Shown here piece by piece: positions 1-8,768 of a DNA stretch of 40,109 nt. How positions within the stretch are numbered: position 1 is the first letter of the stretch; each line of letters begins with the position of its first letter. Below the pieces are notes generated by a model that did not search any database, was not told the DNA's origin, and was given only the letters and a program-made list of their open reading frames with translations. A program made the position numbers and the translations under genes. Source of the DNA: Spirochaetales bacterium (GTDB lineage Bacteria; Spirochaetota; Spirochaetia; UBA9216); NCBI GenBank assembly GCA_016342585.1, contig JAEINK010000048.1, positions 1 to 40,109 on the forward strand, in the 5' to 3' direction.

Positions 1-73
1 ATCTTTCATAGAAACAGTCTACAAGAAATTTCCCTTTATGTCTAGTTTTTTATACGTCGTCCTGAGTAGTTAC
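1..73 (-). mobile_element. Left-window insertion sequence end (5' end, terminal repeat plus transposase promoter)
   Basis: On the minus strand the hydrogenase-4-like gene stops abruptly at a sequence beginning GTAACTACTCAG (62-73). The same 12 bases open the element end at 40037-40048. Inside the element, reading leftwards, TAGACA, a 17-base spacer and TAGACT are followed after 6 bases by ATG (7-9) and the codons M-K-D, a plausible transposase start. The rest lies outside the window. I cannot name the IS family. The terminal GTAA resembles IS66-type ends, but no transposase domain is visible. Confidence 0.6.
62..73 (-). repeat. Terminal inverted repeat copy of the flanking IS
   Basis: GTAACTACTCAG on the minus strand is identical to 40037-40048 on the plus strand. 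Beyond the 12 identical bases the two ends remain only loosely alike (G/C, then AC, then mismatches), as expected for imperfect left and right terminal repeats. Confidence 0.6.
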
Positions 74-933
74 AAAAGAATCCCTATTATTCCCGAGGCT
101 GCTCCGAGGATGATGAGTAGAATTCCCCACCAGCCCTGAAAGGAGGGGAGGAAGGTGAGAACCCTCAGAATTCCATATATGCCCATCTTTATCATTATGC
201 CGGACATCAAACCCGAGACATGACTGGGGGCGGCAGGATGGGCCAGGGGGAGCCAGATATGGAAGGGAATAAATCCCGCCTTCAGTCCAAATCCAATCAG
301 ACCAAAGATGAAGATTAGATTTGACCTGCCAACCGTGAAGGAGGCCCGACCGAAAAGTTCAAAATCAAAAGTGCGTGCTTCGGTGCCAAGAAGGAAGAAG
401 AGGGCGAAGAGAAAAGCTGTCCCTATGTGGGCGGTGATGAAGTATATCCATCCGGCCCTCCGTACCGACTCCTTTCCCGCCTCGGAAATAACCAGAAGAA
501 AGGATGAGAAGGACATCACCTCCCAGGAGATCATGAAGAGAACAATATTGCGGGAGATCAGGACCATCACCATGCCTGCCACGAGTAGTCCGTAATAGAG
601 CCAGTGGGGTCTGCCTGCTTTATGTTCCTTGAAATACCGGGTTCCGTAAATTGAACAGCCTGCTGCTAAAATAAGGAGGGGAATCATGAAATAGAGGCTC
701 AGGTGATCGAATCCCGCATGAAAGCCGCCCAGGGGTAGAGACCAGTTGATACTCACAGACTCACTTTGAACGCCGGGAAATTTTATAACCAGGAACACAA
801 GGAGAATGAGGCTGAAGAGGGTATTCACAATACCGGCAAAATATCTGCTGAATAGTGAATATTTATAAAAAACTGTAGAGATGAGGCCGGTGAGGCAAAG
901 TGAGATTACATAGAAAAATATTGAATTAAGCAT
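70..933 (-). CDS. Hydrogenase-4 subunit B / NuoL-type proton-conducting antiporter subunit, truncated by IS
   Basis: This is a membrane subunit of the NuoL/NuoM/HyfB/Mrp family, which couples redox complexes or antiporters to H+ or Na+ movement. The 287 residues are largely hydrophobic helices and carry the family hallmarks: a membrane Glu in the WEVMS segment (E138), a Lys in the GFGLKAG helix (K218), the HIWLPLAHPAAPSHVS loop and K249 in the next helix. Family members are much longer (HyfB is roughly 670 residues). Here the frame ends right after GIIGILL, where the sequence changes to the IS end and a TAA supplied by the element follows. Its ATG overlaps the stop of the upstream EIIA gene (TAATG arrangement), so translation is probably coupled. 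The product is probably non-functional. HyfB versus an Mrp/Mbh subunit cannot be decided from this half. Confidence 0.85.
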   Translation of the reverse strand: MLNSIFFYVISLCLTGLISTVFYKYSLFSRYFAGIVNTLFSLILLVFLVIKFPGVQSESVSINWSLPLGGFHAGFDHLSLYFMIPLLILAAGCSIYGTRYFKEHKAGRPHWLYYGLLVAGMVMVLISRNIVLFMISWEVMSFSSFLLVISEAGKESVRRAGWIYFITAHIGTAFLFALFFLLGTEARTFDFELFGRASFTVGRSNLIFIFGLIGFGLKAGFIPFHIWLPLAHPAAPSHVSGLMSGIMIKMGIYGILRVLTFLPSFQGWWGILLIILGAASGIIGILL

Positions 934-1628
934 TAGAGGGTTCTCTTTTGTCTGGCGATTGATTCTGGAGGCAGGGCGTTTTTAAAGGTCCTGATAATAT
1001 TATTACGCCCCTCTGTGGCGACTATCTGTTCACGCAAATCCGGAATATTCAGAATGTAGGTGAGCCTGGAGAGCAGATAGAGGTGTTCCTTTATATTGGA
1101 TGTGATGATTGTAAAGAGGGTCTCCACGGGTTTCCCATCCGGGGCGTGGAAATCGATGGGGTTTTCCAGGAAGCAGAGTCCGATTACCGGGCTCTGGAGA
1201 TGAAAAATAATGGGGCTCCTCACATGGGGGATAGCAATCCCGTTTCCGATGGCCGTGGTACCAAGGTTTTCACGGGCAAAGAGGGCGTCGGCAATAAACC
1301 CCCGGTTTACATCTTCCGGCAGGTTTATCACCTTAACGACCGAGTCGAGGACCTGTCTCTTCGTCTCTCCGGAAATATGGTAGTAGATTCCGCCTTTTGA
1401 AAGGCTTTCATATATTGTTGGTGTGATGAGTGTATCCGAACGGTTTGCCTCAAAAATACTATTCGAAACCTTGATCTTCTTTTTGCTTGTCCATTCAAGA
1501 ATTTCGGCCTGATTGAAACGGTAACTTTCGCCAACCTTATATACGGGGATTTCCTTTTTAGAAATCCATCTGTAAATGGTTTTTTCAGATACTGATAGAA
1601 GCGCCGCCAGTTTTTTAACATCGAGCAT
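933..1628 (-). CDS. HTH (excisionase-type) fused to PTS EIIA, PtsN-like regulator
   Basis: This 231-residue protein has two parts. Residues 1-50 form an excisionase/MerR-like helix-turn-helix (KLAALLSVSEKTIYRWI, then a KVGESYRFNQAEILEW wing). Residues 85-225 form a PTS EIIA domain of the fructose/nitrogen class, with the phospho-acceptor histidine expected at H135 in GIAIPHVRSP. EIIA(Ntr) proteins are not transporters; they relay PTS phosphorylation state to potassium transport, stress or transcription targets. The fusion suggests a DNA-binding regulator gated by phosphorylation, which is inference. The ATG at 1626-1628 has GGGG seven bases upstream and a good promoter at 1659-1687. The stop overlaps the antiporter-subunit start, so the two genes form a coupled unit and may control ion-motive metabolism together. 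Confidence 0.85.
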   Translation of the reverse strand: MLDVKKLAALLSVSEKTIYRWISKKEIPVYKVGESYRFNQAEILEWTSKKKIKVSNSIFEANRSDTLITPTIYESLSKGGIYYHISGETKRQVLDSVVKVINLPEDVNRGFIADALFARENLGTTAIGNGIAIPHVRSPIIFHLQSPVIGLCFLENPIDFHAPDGKPVETLFTIITSNIKEHLYLLSRLTYILNIPDLREQIVATEGRNNIIRTFKNALPPESIARQKRTL

Positions 1629-1649
1629 TATATACCCCGGTTTGTTGGA

Positions 1650-1687
1650 TTGGATTCCAATGTATTGAAAAACCAGGCTATTGTCAA
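1650..1687 (-). promoter_or_regulatory. Sigma-70-type promoter with overlapping palindrome for the HTH-EIIA gene
   Basis: On the minus strand TTGACA (1682-1687), a 17-base spacer and TACATT (1659-1664) lie 30 bases before the ATG. A perfect palindrome TTGGATTCCAA (1650-1660) touches the -10 box and covers the predicted start site. It is a reasonable operator candidate, possibly for the encoded HTH protein itself. Confidence 0.6.
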
Positions 1688-1794
1688 TTCATGTCCTCAT
1701 ATGTCCAGTGATAGGCATAAAAGAGAGTTCAATAGATCAGGTTACACTTCTAGTTGATGAGAATTTTTTTGAGGATAATTTTGATCGTTTTCCG

Positions 1795-3354
1795 CTAATC
1801 CTCTATCCTGAAATAACTGATCGAATCCTTGATAACCTCCGCCTGGCTGCTTAACTCTTCGGACATTCCAGCCATCTCTTCGGAGGCCGAGGCATTCTGC
1901 TGTATAACAGATTCCAGCTGCAGTAGGGCCTGATTTATCTGTTCTGCGCCCTTACTCTGTTCCTGGCTGGCCGCCGTTATCTCCTGGACAAGTTCTGCCG
2001 TTCTGTGAATCTCAGGAATCAGGCTTGTTATTACCTTTTCTGCGTCCTCTGCCTGCTGAACATTCCGGGCGGAAATTTCGGCGATCTCCCCTGCGGCCTT
2101 CTGGCTGTTTTCGGCAAGCTTCCGCACTTCAGAGGCAACAACCGAGAATCCCTTTCCTGCTTCTCCGGCCCGGGCCGCTTCTATAGCTGCATTAAGGGCC
2201 AGCATATTTGTATTCCGTGCTATATCGTCTATCACGACAATTTTCTCGGAGATCAGTTTTATGGCTGTCACCACATGATTCACAGCGGTTCCACCTTCTG
2301 TTGCCTTTACGGCTGTGTCCGCCGCAATCCTGTCCGCAGAGTTTGAATTCTCCAGATTCTGATGAATACTCGATACAAGTTCTTCCATGCTGGCTGAGAC
2401 TTCTTCGGAACTGGCTGCCTGCTCGGAAGAGCCGGATGCCAATCCCTGGGATGTATCGGAGATCTGCCTGGATCCATCACTGAATTCATTAGCGCCCTGT
2501 TGAACACTGGAGACGATGTTTATCAACTCATCAACCATCTTGTTAAAGGAAGCGGCAAGCTTACCAATCTCATCCTTTGATTTTATATTGACCCTCACAC
2601 CCAGGTTCCCTGTGGCTATCTTTTCTGCATCCAGTGAAATGCTGATTATATCCCGGGCAATATTCCTTCCAATTAGAAAGGAAACACTCACAAAAATGAC
2701 CAGAAGTATAATATTGAAAAGGATAATGATAAATGAGCCTTGAGCCCGTGTCTTTTCGATTTTTTCGGTTTCTACCATGAGGGTTTTATCTATATCGTCA
2801 CTGTAGTTTCCCGTTCCAATAACCCAGTCAAAGGGTTCAAAGTAGAGAGAGTAGCTTCGTTTTGGGGATGCTTCCTCTTCACCGGGTTTTGGAAACCAGT
2901 AGTCTGTATAACCGCCCCCGGCTAAACCCTTCTCTATTATGGATGCGATGAGTTCAAAGCCATTCACATCCTTAAGATTTAATCGATTTGTTCCTTCGAC
3001 AGTTTTGTCTCCAATATAGACTACATTTACACCTTCCGGGGTATCTGCCCAGAAGTAACCGGAGTCTCCATACTTTAGGTTTCTAAGCTGATTCCCCGCT
3101 TGTTCATAGGCTTCATCGTAGGTTAACTCTCCCCTTTGATGCCGCTTATAGAAATCGTCTACAGTCGTTACAGCCTGTTCCACCAGATTTTTTGACATAA
3201 TATCAAAATCACTCCTGAGCACCTGTTCCAGGACAATCTGGCTTTGAGTTCCTACTTTTGTTACATAGTAGGTTGCCATAATTGTACCGAATGCTCCCAG
3301 GACAATGAGGGGTAGAGCCACAAGCAGTATTATTTTAAAAAGTATGCTTTTCAT
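1795..3354 (-). CDS. Methyl-accepting chemotaxis protein with single Cache sensor domain
   Basis: This is a transmembrane chemoreceptor of 519 residues that signals through CheW/CheA. Order: TM1 (about 4-26), a periplasmic sCache_2-type domain (about 33-190; YGDSGYFWA and [13 protein letters not shown] are typical), TM2 (about 196-219), HAMP (about 220-272) and a methyl-accepting signalling domain (about 280-519). The signalling domain has the conserved hairpin tip around [16 protein letters not shown] followed by [11 protein letters not shown]. No C-terminal CheR-tethering pentapeptide is seen. I chose the ATG at 3352-3354 because GGAGGT precedes it by seven bases and TM1 follows directly; upstream codons in frame are unsupported. 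It stands alone, with neighbouring genes separated by non-coding sequence. Confidence 0.95.
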   Translation of the reverse strand: MKSILFKIILLVALPLIVLGAFGTIMATYYVTKVGTQSQIVLEQVLRSDFDIMSKNLVEQAVTTVDDFYKRHQRGELTYDEAYEQAGNQLRNLKYGDSGYFWADTPEGVNVVYIGDKTVEGTNRLNLKDVNGFELIASIIEKGLAGGGYTDYWFPKPGEEEASPKRSYSLYFEPFDWVIGTGNYSDDIDKTLMVETEKIEKTRAQGSFIIILFNIILLVIFVSVSFLIGRNIARDIISISLDAEKIATGNLGVRVNIKSKDEIGKLAASFNKMVDELINIVSSVQQGANEFSDGSRQISDTSQGLASGSSEQAASSEEVSASMEELVSSIHQNLENSNSADRIAADTAVKATEGGTAVNHVVTAIKLISEKIVVIDDIARNTNMLALNAAIEAARAGEAGKGFSVVASEVRKLAENSQKAAGEIAEISARNVQQAEDAEKVITSLIPEIHRTAELVQEITAASQEQSKGAEQINQALLQLESVIQQNASASEEMAGMSEELSSQAEVIKDSISYFRIED

Positions 3355-3481
3355 ACAATACCTCCAATTTGGTTTTGAAGATGGATTCCTATTAATCTTA
3401 GTGTATGAAGAATTAAAAAGCAAAGAAATAGGTGATTTAATAGGCAATTAACTGATGAAGAAAAAATTAATGGGATGTAAT

Positions 3482-3587
3482 CTCCGGTTCGTTCTTCAAC
3501 AAGAGCTTCAAGGTTTGAATTAATATTCTCCAGGCTTTGTTCCCTGTTTTTAACAGTTTTCTCATAGTAATTCAGAATATTCTTCAA
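3482..3587 (-). pseudogene. 3' remnant of the interrupted Cache-sensor gene (coiled-coil linker)
   Basis: Directly after the kelch gene the minus strand encodes about 35 residues, KNILNYYEKTVKNREQSLEN and then a segment ending LVEERTG. This is the signalling-helix linker that normally joins a sensor domain to a histidine kinase or cyclase. It has no start codon of its own with a Shine-Dalgarno, overlaps the kelch stop by a few bases, and runs into unrelated sequence after about 3482. Strand and order fit a downstream piece of the sensor pseudogene at 4507-4914. That link is inference. Confidence 0.5.
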
Positions 3588-4483
3588 TCTCTGTTTGAAT
3601 CAACTAAGATTCCTTCATAAACAGTATCGTAAGCATTAAAATTACTATCGCATCCACCAATTATAAAAATTTTCTCATTTATAGTGGCAAGTCCACCTAA
3701 TTGTATGGGTTTAGGCAACTCTGTTGATTTAAACCAATAATCATCTTTTGAATTGTATATGTTTACACATGAAACAGCTTTTTCATTGATATTTTGTCCG
3801 CCTGGTATAATGAAATATTCATTAATAACTGCACTACCAAACATAACTGAAATCCATTCTGGACATTTTTGCTTTTCTTCCCATTGTTCCAATTTTGGAT
3901 CATACATCCACAATATATCCTCACAAAGGGCATAAATTTTATCTTCAATAGTTGCTACAATTGGATTTTCAATTGGATTTGGTAGTGGAAAGGCTGTATT
4001 CCAGGAATTTGATAATGGATTATAAACCTCATTTTTCGCAGTCTCAACAGTCCAACTAGTTAAACCACCAATGACATATATTTTTTCATCAACAACCGAA
4101 CAATTGCTATGTTGTCTACCCGTTGGCATTGGTGTTAGATTATTCCATTCATTTAGTATTGGATTATATGATTGGAGCCTGTTTCGAAATGGATCTCCTC
4201 CTATCACATAAATAATTCCTTCAATTTCCGCTAAATTGATATTCCATCCTGGAGTAATCATATTTGAAACTTTCAGCCAAATATCATTAATAGGTGAATA
4301 CTCATAAACACCTGATTTTTTATGATTAGCCTCAAAAAAATAGATCTTATTATTACAGCTAATTGCTGTTCCTCTCATAGGCTTAGGGAGGTTAGCCTTT
4401 TCATTCCATTCAATATTTTGTGCATTAATTATCCACCAGAAATGGCATGTCAAAAATATAATCATATTAATTTTTTTATTCAT
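3584..4483 (-). CDS. Secreted kelch-repeat beta-propeller protein
   Basis: A 299-residue protein with an N-terminal signal peptide (about 1-21, ending IINAQ). It is made of kelch repeats: recurring YVIGG, YNP and W motifs about 45-50 residues apart predict a six-bladed propeller. Kelch propellers bind proteins or glycans; the ligand is unknown. GAGGATG precedes the ATG by about six bases. Base composition is distinctly more AT-rich than the surrounding genes, with many ATA, AAT and AAA codons. It sits between two pieces of a broken Cache-sensor gene, which suggests recent acquisition by insertion. The fold call is secure; the function is not known. Confidence 0.8.
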   Translation of the reverse strand: MNKKINMIIFLTCHFWWIINAQNIEWNEKANLPKPMRGTAISCNNKIYFFEANHKKSGVYEYSPINDIWLKVSNMITPGWNINLAEIEGIIYVIGGDPFRNRLQSYNPILNEWNNLTPMPTGRQHSNCSVVDEKIYVIGGLTSWTVETAKNEVYNPLSNSWNTAFPLPNPIENPIVATIEDKIYALCEDILWMYDPKLEQWEEKQKCPEWISVMFGSAVINEYFIIPGGQNINEKAVSCVNIYNSKDDYWFKSTELPKPIQLGGLATINEKIFIIGGCDSNFNAYDTVYEGILVDSNRD

Positions 4484-4506
4484 ATACTCATCCTCAATAT
4501 TGGATA

Positions 4507-4914
4507 CCCTGTAATTCTGTCAGGTAGGGTGTGTTCCCTGCGGCATCTGTCATCGTGGTTGAGAGGTATATCCCCTCTGTCTCTGCCATTATAATTCAGT
4601 ACTTCATTCACCTATATATAACCGTTATCCTGAAGGTTTATACTTCGTATCCTGTTTGCCGCCCTCGCTTTTAGAGTCTCCTGGTCCCATAATGCTTCGA
4701 TGGATATCTCCACGCCCCCTTAATACAGGTTCTCTTTTTTCTGAGATGTCTCTTTCCGGAGAAGGTTTGACAGGTGGGCCTCGAATTTGCTGAAGCTCCC
4801 AACCAATAGAACCATGATTACAGATGTAAGAACAGTGAAGATCGTTATTATGGAATAGAGATAGAGATTGAGAATTTTCTTAATATAAGATTTATCGTAT
4901 CTCTTTTTATCCAT
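4507..4914 (-). pseudogene. 5' remnant of a Cache-domain membrane sensor gene
   Basis: The minus strand from the ATG at 4912-4914 encodes a short cytoplasmic leader and one TM helix (IITIFTVLTSVIMVLLV). After an in-frame TAA (4720-4722) the same frame continues with LKARAANRIRSI and DNGYI, an in-frame TAG where the family has Trp, then VNEVLNYNG. A second frame continues with TEGIYLSTTMTDAAGNTPYL and TELQGI, the next conserved stretch of this Cache family, with roughly a dozen residues missing at the frame change. The gene is therefore inactivated by two stops, an indel and the kelch insertion. Its promoter (TTGAAT, 17 bases, GATAAT) remains at 4921-4949. Confidence 0.75.
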
Positions 4915-4920
4915 TAATTT

Positions 4921-4949
4921 ATTATCGACCCATATCTCTATGAATTCAA
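4921..4949 (-). promoter_or_regulatory. Promoter of the Cache-sensor pseudogene, leaderless arrangement
   Basis: On the minus strand TTGAAT (4944-4949), 17 bases and GATAAT (4921-4926) lie only 6 bases before the ATG at 4914. Transcription would start at or next to the start codon. Confidence 0.5.
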
Positions 4950-4958
4950 TTCCTAAAT

Positions 4959-4987
4959 TTGACAGCGCCTGTCTGCAGGATTAGAAT
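4959..4987 (+). promoter_or_regulatory. Promoter of the ABC_sub_bind sensor gene, near-leaderless
   Basis: TTGACA (4959-4964), a 17-base spacer and TAGAAT (4982-4987) precede the ATG at 4996 by 8 bases. An AGGAGG lies at 4989-4994, but only one base separates it from the ATG and most of it would be upstream of the predicted transcription start. It may not act as a ribosome binding site. Confidence 0.6.
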
Positions 4988-4995
4988 TAGGAGGT

Positions 4996-6429
4996 ATGTC
5001 GAAAGCCCCGGTTCTTGTGGCCACATTTATTATCTCCCTTTTTTTATGCTCACAGGCAATGGATGCCTCTGAAATTCGGAATATCCTCGTAATTCACTCC
5101 TACCATCAGGGCCTGGAGTGGACCGATTCAATCTCGGAGGGCATAACATCGGTACTGCAGCAGCCCGATATAAATATCCATTTTGAATATCTGGATACAA
5201 AGAGGAATGCCGGAGAGGAGTATTATCAGCAGCTTGTGATATTTGAAAAGCAGAAGAAGCAGATGGTAAATATCGATTTCCAGTTGATTATTTGTTCGGA
5301 CAATAATGCCCTTCGGTTTATACAGGAGAACAGGAATGCCCTGTATCCGGATACCCCTGTTGTGTTCTGTGGAATTAATAATTTCGAGATGGGTATGATT
5401 GAAGGAGAAGAGCAAATTACCGGGGTGGTTGAGTACATTGACTATGCCACCACCCTGGATCTGATTCATACTTTTCATCCTCAAAGGGATAATATCCTTA
5501 TCATTCTGGACAGGACACCCACCGGTGATGCCATCAAGGCAGAACTCGAACCGATCCTTGAGGATTTTAATGATATTTTTACCTTCGAGTTTTATCAGGA
5601 TTTTATATTGGCGGATGTCCCTTCTCGAATTTCAACCCTCGGTGATGACGATGTGATCTATCTCCTTACCTTCAACCAGGATCTGAATGGTAATTTTATC
5701 TCTTATCATGATGGAATAGGGATGATAAAGGGGGCTTCCAGGGTTCCCATATATGGCGCCTGGGATTTCTATTTTAACCGAGGAATTGTGGGCGGAATGT
5801 TAACGACGGGGTATGCACAGGGGAGGGCTGCCGGTTCCCTTGCCCTGTCCTTCCTGGAAGGTGTCCCCATTGAAAATATAGAAGTACAAACCTTCAGTCC
5901 GAATCAGTTTATGTTTGATTATGAGGAGTTGGATCGATTTGATATTTCCGTGAAGGATCTGCCTCCAGAGTCATTGATTATAAACCTCCCAGAAAGTTGG
6001 ATAGAAAAAAATGCAAAAGGAATAATTCTCTTTTCCGTGGTGGTCTTTTTAAGTCTCCTGGTGCTTTTTGCCCGTCTTATTCAGAACAGGAGAAATCAGA
6101 AGGCATTAAAAGAGATGAATGAAAATCTGGAATTTAGAGTTCGTGAAAAAACAGTTGAACTTGTTGAAAAGATTGAACAGATCGAGATCAAAAACAGAGA
6201 GTTGAATGAGGCTTTGGAACAGATAAACAGCCTGAGAGGGATTATCCCGATCTGTTCACATTGTAAGAATATCAGGGATGATCAGGGGTTCTGGAGTAAG
6301 GTTGAGCAGTATATTTCAGCAAATTCGGAGGCTGTTTTCAGCCACAGCCTTTGTCCCGACTGCCTTGATGAGCTATACCCCGATATTGCCAAAAGATTAG
6401 AAAAAAAGAAAATCGAAGAATCTGATTAA
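4996..6429 (+). CDS. ABC_sub_bind-type membrane sensor with C-terminal CxxC/CxxC module, no catalytic domain
   Basis: This 477-residue protein has a signal peptide (about 1-24), an ABC_sub_bind periplasmic domain (about 28-330; LVIHSYHQGLEWT and VVFCGINNF are typical), a TM helix (about 341-362), a coiled-coil signalling helix (about 365-415) and a cytoplasmic module. C420/C423 (ICSHC) and C453/C456 (CPDC) in that module probably bind zinc. This tail is common at the ends of spirochaete and deltaproteobacterial regulators. No kinase, GGDEF or receiver domain is present, so output must go through a partner, which is inference. The periplasmic half is paralogous to the histidine kinase at 13053-15275. 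It is transcribed divergently from the Cache-sensor pseudogene. Confidence 0.8.
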   Translation: MSKAPVLVATFIISLFLCSQAMDASEIRNILVIHSYHQGLEWTDSISEGITSVLQQPDINIHFEYLDTKRNAGEEYYQQLVIFEKQKKQMVNIDFQLIICSDNNALRFIQENRNALYPDTPVVFCGINNFEMGMIEGEEQITGVVEYIDYATTLDLIHTFHPQRDNILIILDRTPTGDAIKAELEPILEDFNDIFTFEFYQDFILADVPSRISTLGDDDVIYLLTFNQDLNGNFISYHDGIGMIKGASRVPIYGAWDFYFNRGIVGGMLTTGYAQGRAAGSLALSFLEGVPIENIEVQTFSPNQFMFDYEELDRFDISVKDLPPESLIINLPESWIEKNAKGIILFSVVVFLSLLVLFARLIQNRRNQKALKEMNENLEFRVREKTVELVEKIEQIEIKNRELNEALEQINSLRGIIPICSHCKNIRDDQGFWSKVEQYISANSEAVFSHSLCPDCLDELYPDIAKRLEKKKIEESD

Positions 6430-6490
6430 TCGGATAAAAAAACCCCCGCTGATTAGGCGAGACTCATATTCTGAATAAGGAGTACTATCT

Positions 6491-8758
6491 CTACTCTTTT
6501 TCAAGTATCCAGTAGGTGCTTCGATAATCTCCCCTGGCTGGAGGAATCCATAACCCTCTGCTTGCCAGAAATGCCGATTCAAATGTTGTCTTTTTTTCAA
6601 TATCCCTGTAAGAAGCCTCTTCCTCAAGACCAACAATTTTAAGCCATCTTCCATCATCGTTTGCGTCGGCCAGGGCCTGGAAAAAGAATACCATAGCTTT
6701 CTTCTTATTCTGGGAAATGATGGCCCAGGCATAGCTGTTGTGCCGTGCTCTGCCGGAACTTAGGTCTGAGAAGTGGTGCTGTTCCGGTAGAAGCCGTATA
6801 AAGCGGCCTGTCCGGAAAAGGGGTCTATACTGTTTATAAAGGGCGGATAGTCGACTGTAGGTCGCTTTATCGGCTTCTGACTCTTTAAGAAGATCCAGCT
6901 CGTATCCGAAATTAAAACAGAGGGCTGTCAGTCCCCGGGTTTCTGCCGGAGTAATTCTTCCCACCTGGTGGTTGGGGACGGCCGAAACATGGGCTCCCAT
7001 GGTTTCCGGAGGGAAGAGGAGGGATGTTCCGAACTGTATCCCCTGTCGCTCCAGGGCGTCGGTTTGATCACTTGTCCAGAATTGGGGCATGAATGCCAGT
7101 GAGCCGAAATCGAATCGACCACCTCCGCCGGCACAGCCTTCGAAAAGGATAGTCGGAAACCACTGAACCAGGGTGGACCACAGCCGGTAGAGTCCCAGCA
7201 TGTAGCGGTGGGGATCTTCCGGACTGCCTGTTTCTATCATATAGCGGTTCATATCCCATTTTACATAGGAAATGGGTGCTGATGAGAAGATCCCGGAAAA
7301 AACATCCAGAAGATAATCGACAACCTCCTCTTTTCCCAGGTTGAGGACAAGCTGGTTGCGGGCCATTACAGGGGTTCTTCCTGGAGCTGAAAGGATCCAG
7401 TCCGGGTGCCTTTGGAAGAGTTTGCTTTCCGGGTTCACCATTTCCGGTTCTACCCAGAGGCCGAATTCCATCCCTAATTCACGAACTCTGTTAACCGTTT
7501 CAAGAAGACCGCCGGGGAATTTTTTCGGATCCGGAATCCAGTCTCCCAGGGCCCGTTTGTCATCGCTTCGGTTTACAAACCAGCCGTCATCGAGGACGAG
7601 GACTTCTCCACCAATTTTCTTTCCCTCTTTGGCAAGAGCGATTACATTTTCAACATTTACATCAAAGTATTGGGCTTCCCAGGTGTTTACGAGTATCGGC
7701 CTGTCCCGATCCCGCCACTGGGTTGGTAGAAGGCAGGTTCTGACAAAACCGTGGTAGGCGTCCGATATACCGGAAATTCCGCTGTTACTGAAAGCAAGGG
7801 CCGCCGCAGGGGTATCAAAACTTTCACCGGGTGAGAGTTTGTACCGGAAACCGTTTGGATTTATTCCGCACTGAATGCGAATGGCACCATACTGATCCTG
7901 TTCTGCCAGATGGCGATGATTTCCACTGTAGAGGATGGATACCGCACGGATGGTTCCCCACTGTTCGGTTACATCCCTTTCGGCAAGTGCTATAAAAGGA
8001 GAGTGTTGGTGACTTGATGCCCCACCACGGCTCTCTACAAGCTGAACCCCCGGGGAGACGGGCCTTCGGTGAAAATGCCTCTCTTTGGCCCAGGAGCCAT
8101 TCAGTGAAAGCATATCTGCTTCAAATCTTGGTAGATCCATGGAGGCAGAGGCCGCCTGATCTATCTCCATTATCTCATTTGAATCGTTGGAGATTCTTGC
8201 CCAGCGTAATATTATAGAGAGGTGATTAATAGGCAGATAATAAAGTGAAACATTCACTCCTGAAACCTTATCAACCATGTCGATCCTTAATGTCTCTGAC
8301 TCCTCGGGTAGATCGGTGATATAGGGAAGACCTTCGGGGCCTGGTGTCCTATCCAGAAGTTCATATTTCTGATACTCCAAAGCGCCGGTGGTACTGCCAT
8401 CGGCGAAGCGAATTCTTAAGGCCGCTTCCCGCAGGTCACCCATTCCCGCTACGGGGTACTCCAGGGGGAGTCTTTCGGGTGAGTAGGATAGTTCAGGTTC
8501 CTGTTGGGGCCTGTCGGTGAGGACTTTCCCCGAAGAAACCCACTGCTTCTGAAAAGCCGTGGCTGTTTCAGCACTTAAAGGCTCGGTAACCGTATACGGC
8601 CTGGCACCCAGGGTAAGAAGCTGGTGGGGATCGGCATGCTGAATCGCTTCACCCCAGTAGCCATGAATAAGGTAACGTTCGGCAAAAACTGTAATAACAT
8701 AACTGGATCCACCAGCCTTGAGGTGAAAGACGGAACCATTATTCTCTATCTGAATCAT
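6491..8758 (-). CDS. Alpha-galactosidase, GH36 family
   Basis: A 755-residue cytoplasmic glycosidase removing terminal alpha-1,6-galactose from melibiose, raffinose or stachyose. Residues 1-320 form the N-terminal beta-supersandwich; the (beta/alpha)8 barrel follows. Visible family motifs are VLDDGWF, WVEPEMVNP, KWDMNR with the predicted nucleophile D502, and FWTSDQTDALER with the predicted acid/base D564. Length is normal for the bacterial group. There is no signal peptide, so it acts on imported sugar. The ATG lies 10 bases after the stop of the upstream permease, and AAGGA inside the permease end is the likely ribosome binding site. It is the last gene of the alpha-galactoside operon. Confidence 0.95.
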   Translation of the reverse strand: MIQIENNGSVFHLKAGGSSYVITVFAERYLIHGYWGEAIQHADPHQLLTLGARPYTVTEPLSAETATAFQKQWVSSGKVLTDRPQQEPELSYSPERLPLEYPVAGMGDLREAALRIRFADGSTTGALEYQKYELLDRTPGPEGLPYITDLPEESETLRIDMVDKVSGVNVSLYYLPINHLSIILRWARISNDSNEIMEIDQAASASMDLPRFEADMLSLNGSWAKERHFHRRPVSPGVQLVESRGGASSHQHSPFIALAERDVTEQWGTIRAVSILYSGNHRHLAEQDQYGAIRIQCGINPNGFRYKLSPGESFDTPAAALAFSNSGISGISDAYHGFVRTCLLPTQWRDRDRPILVNTWEAQYFDVNVENVIALAKEGKKIGGEVLVLDDGWFVNRSDDKRALGDWIPDPKKFPGGLLETVNRVRELGMEFGLWVEPEMVNPESKLFQRHPDWILSAPGRTPVMARNQLVLNLGKEEVVDYLLDVFSGIFSSAPISYVKWDMNRYMIETGSPEDPHRYMLGLYRLWSTLVQWFPTILFEGCAGGGGRFDFGSLAFMPQFWTSDQTDALERQGIQFGTSLLFPPETMGAHVSAVPNHQVGRITPAETRGLTALCFNFGYELDLLKESEADKATYSRLSALYKQYRPLFRTGRFIRLLPEQHHFSDLSSGRARHNSYAWAIISQNKKKAMVFFFQALADANDDGRWLKIVGLEEEASYRDIEKKTTFESAFLASRGLWIPPARGDYRSTYWILEKE

Positions 8759-8768
8759 ACTTTTGTCT

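Noticed and set aside
308..595. Basic open frame on the plus strand opposite the antiporter subunit
   Set aside because: It lies entirely antisense to a strongly conserved membrane gene, and its Lys/Arg richness mirrors hydrophobic codons on the other strand.
3354..3447. Longer start for the Cache chemoreceptor adding 31 residues
   Set aside because: The added residues have no ribosome binding site and would put a loop before the first helix, while GGAGGT sits correctly before the ATG at 3354.
6430..6490. A terminator between the convergent sensor and alpha-galactosidase genes (A-run followed by C-run)
   Set aside because: Only a direct repeat of CTGATTA is visible, with no stable stem next to a T tract.
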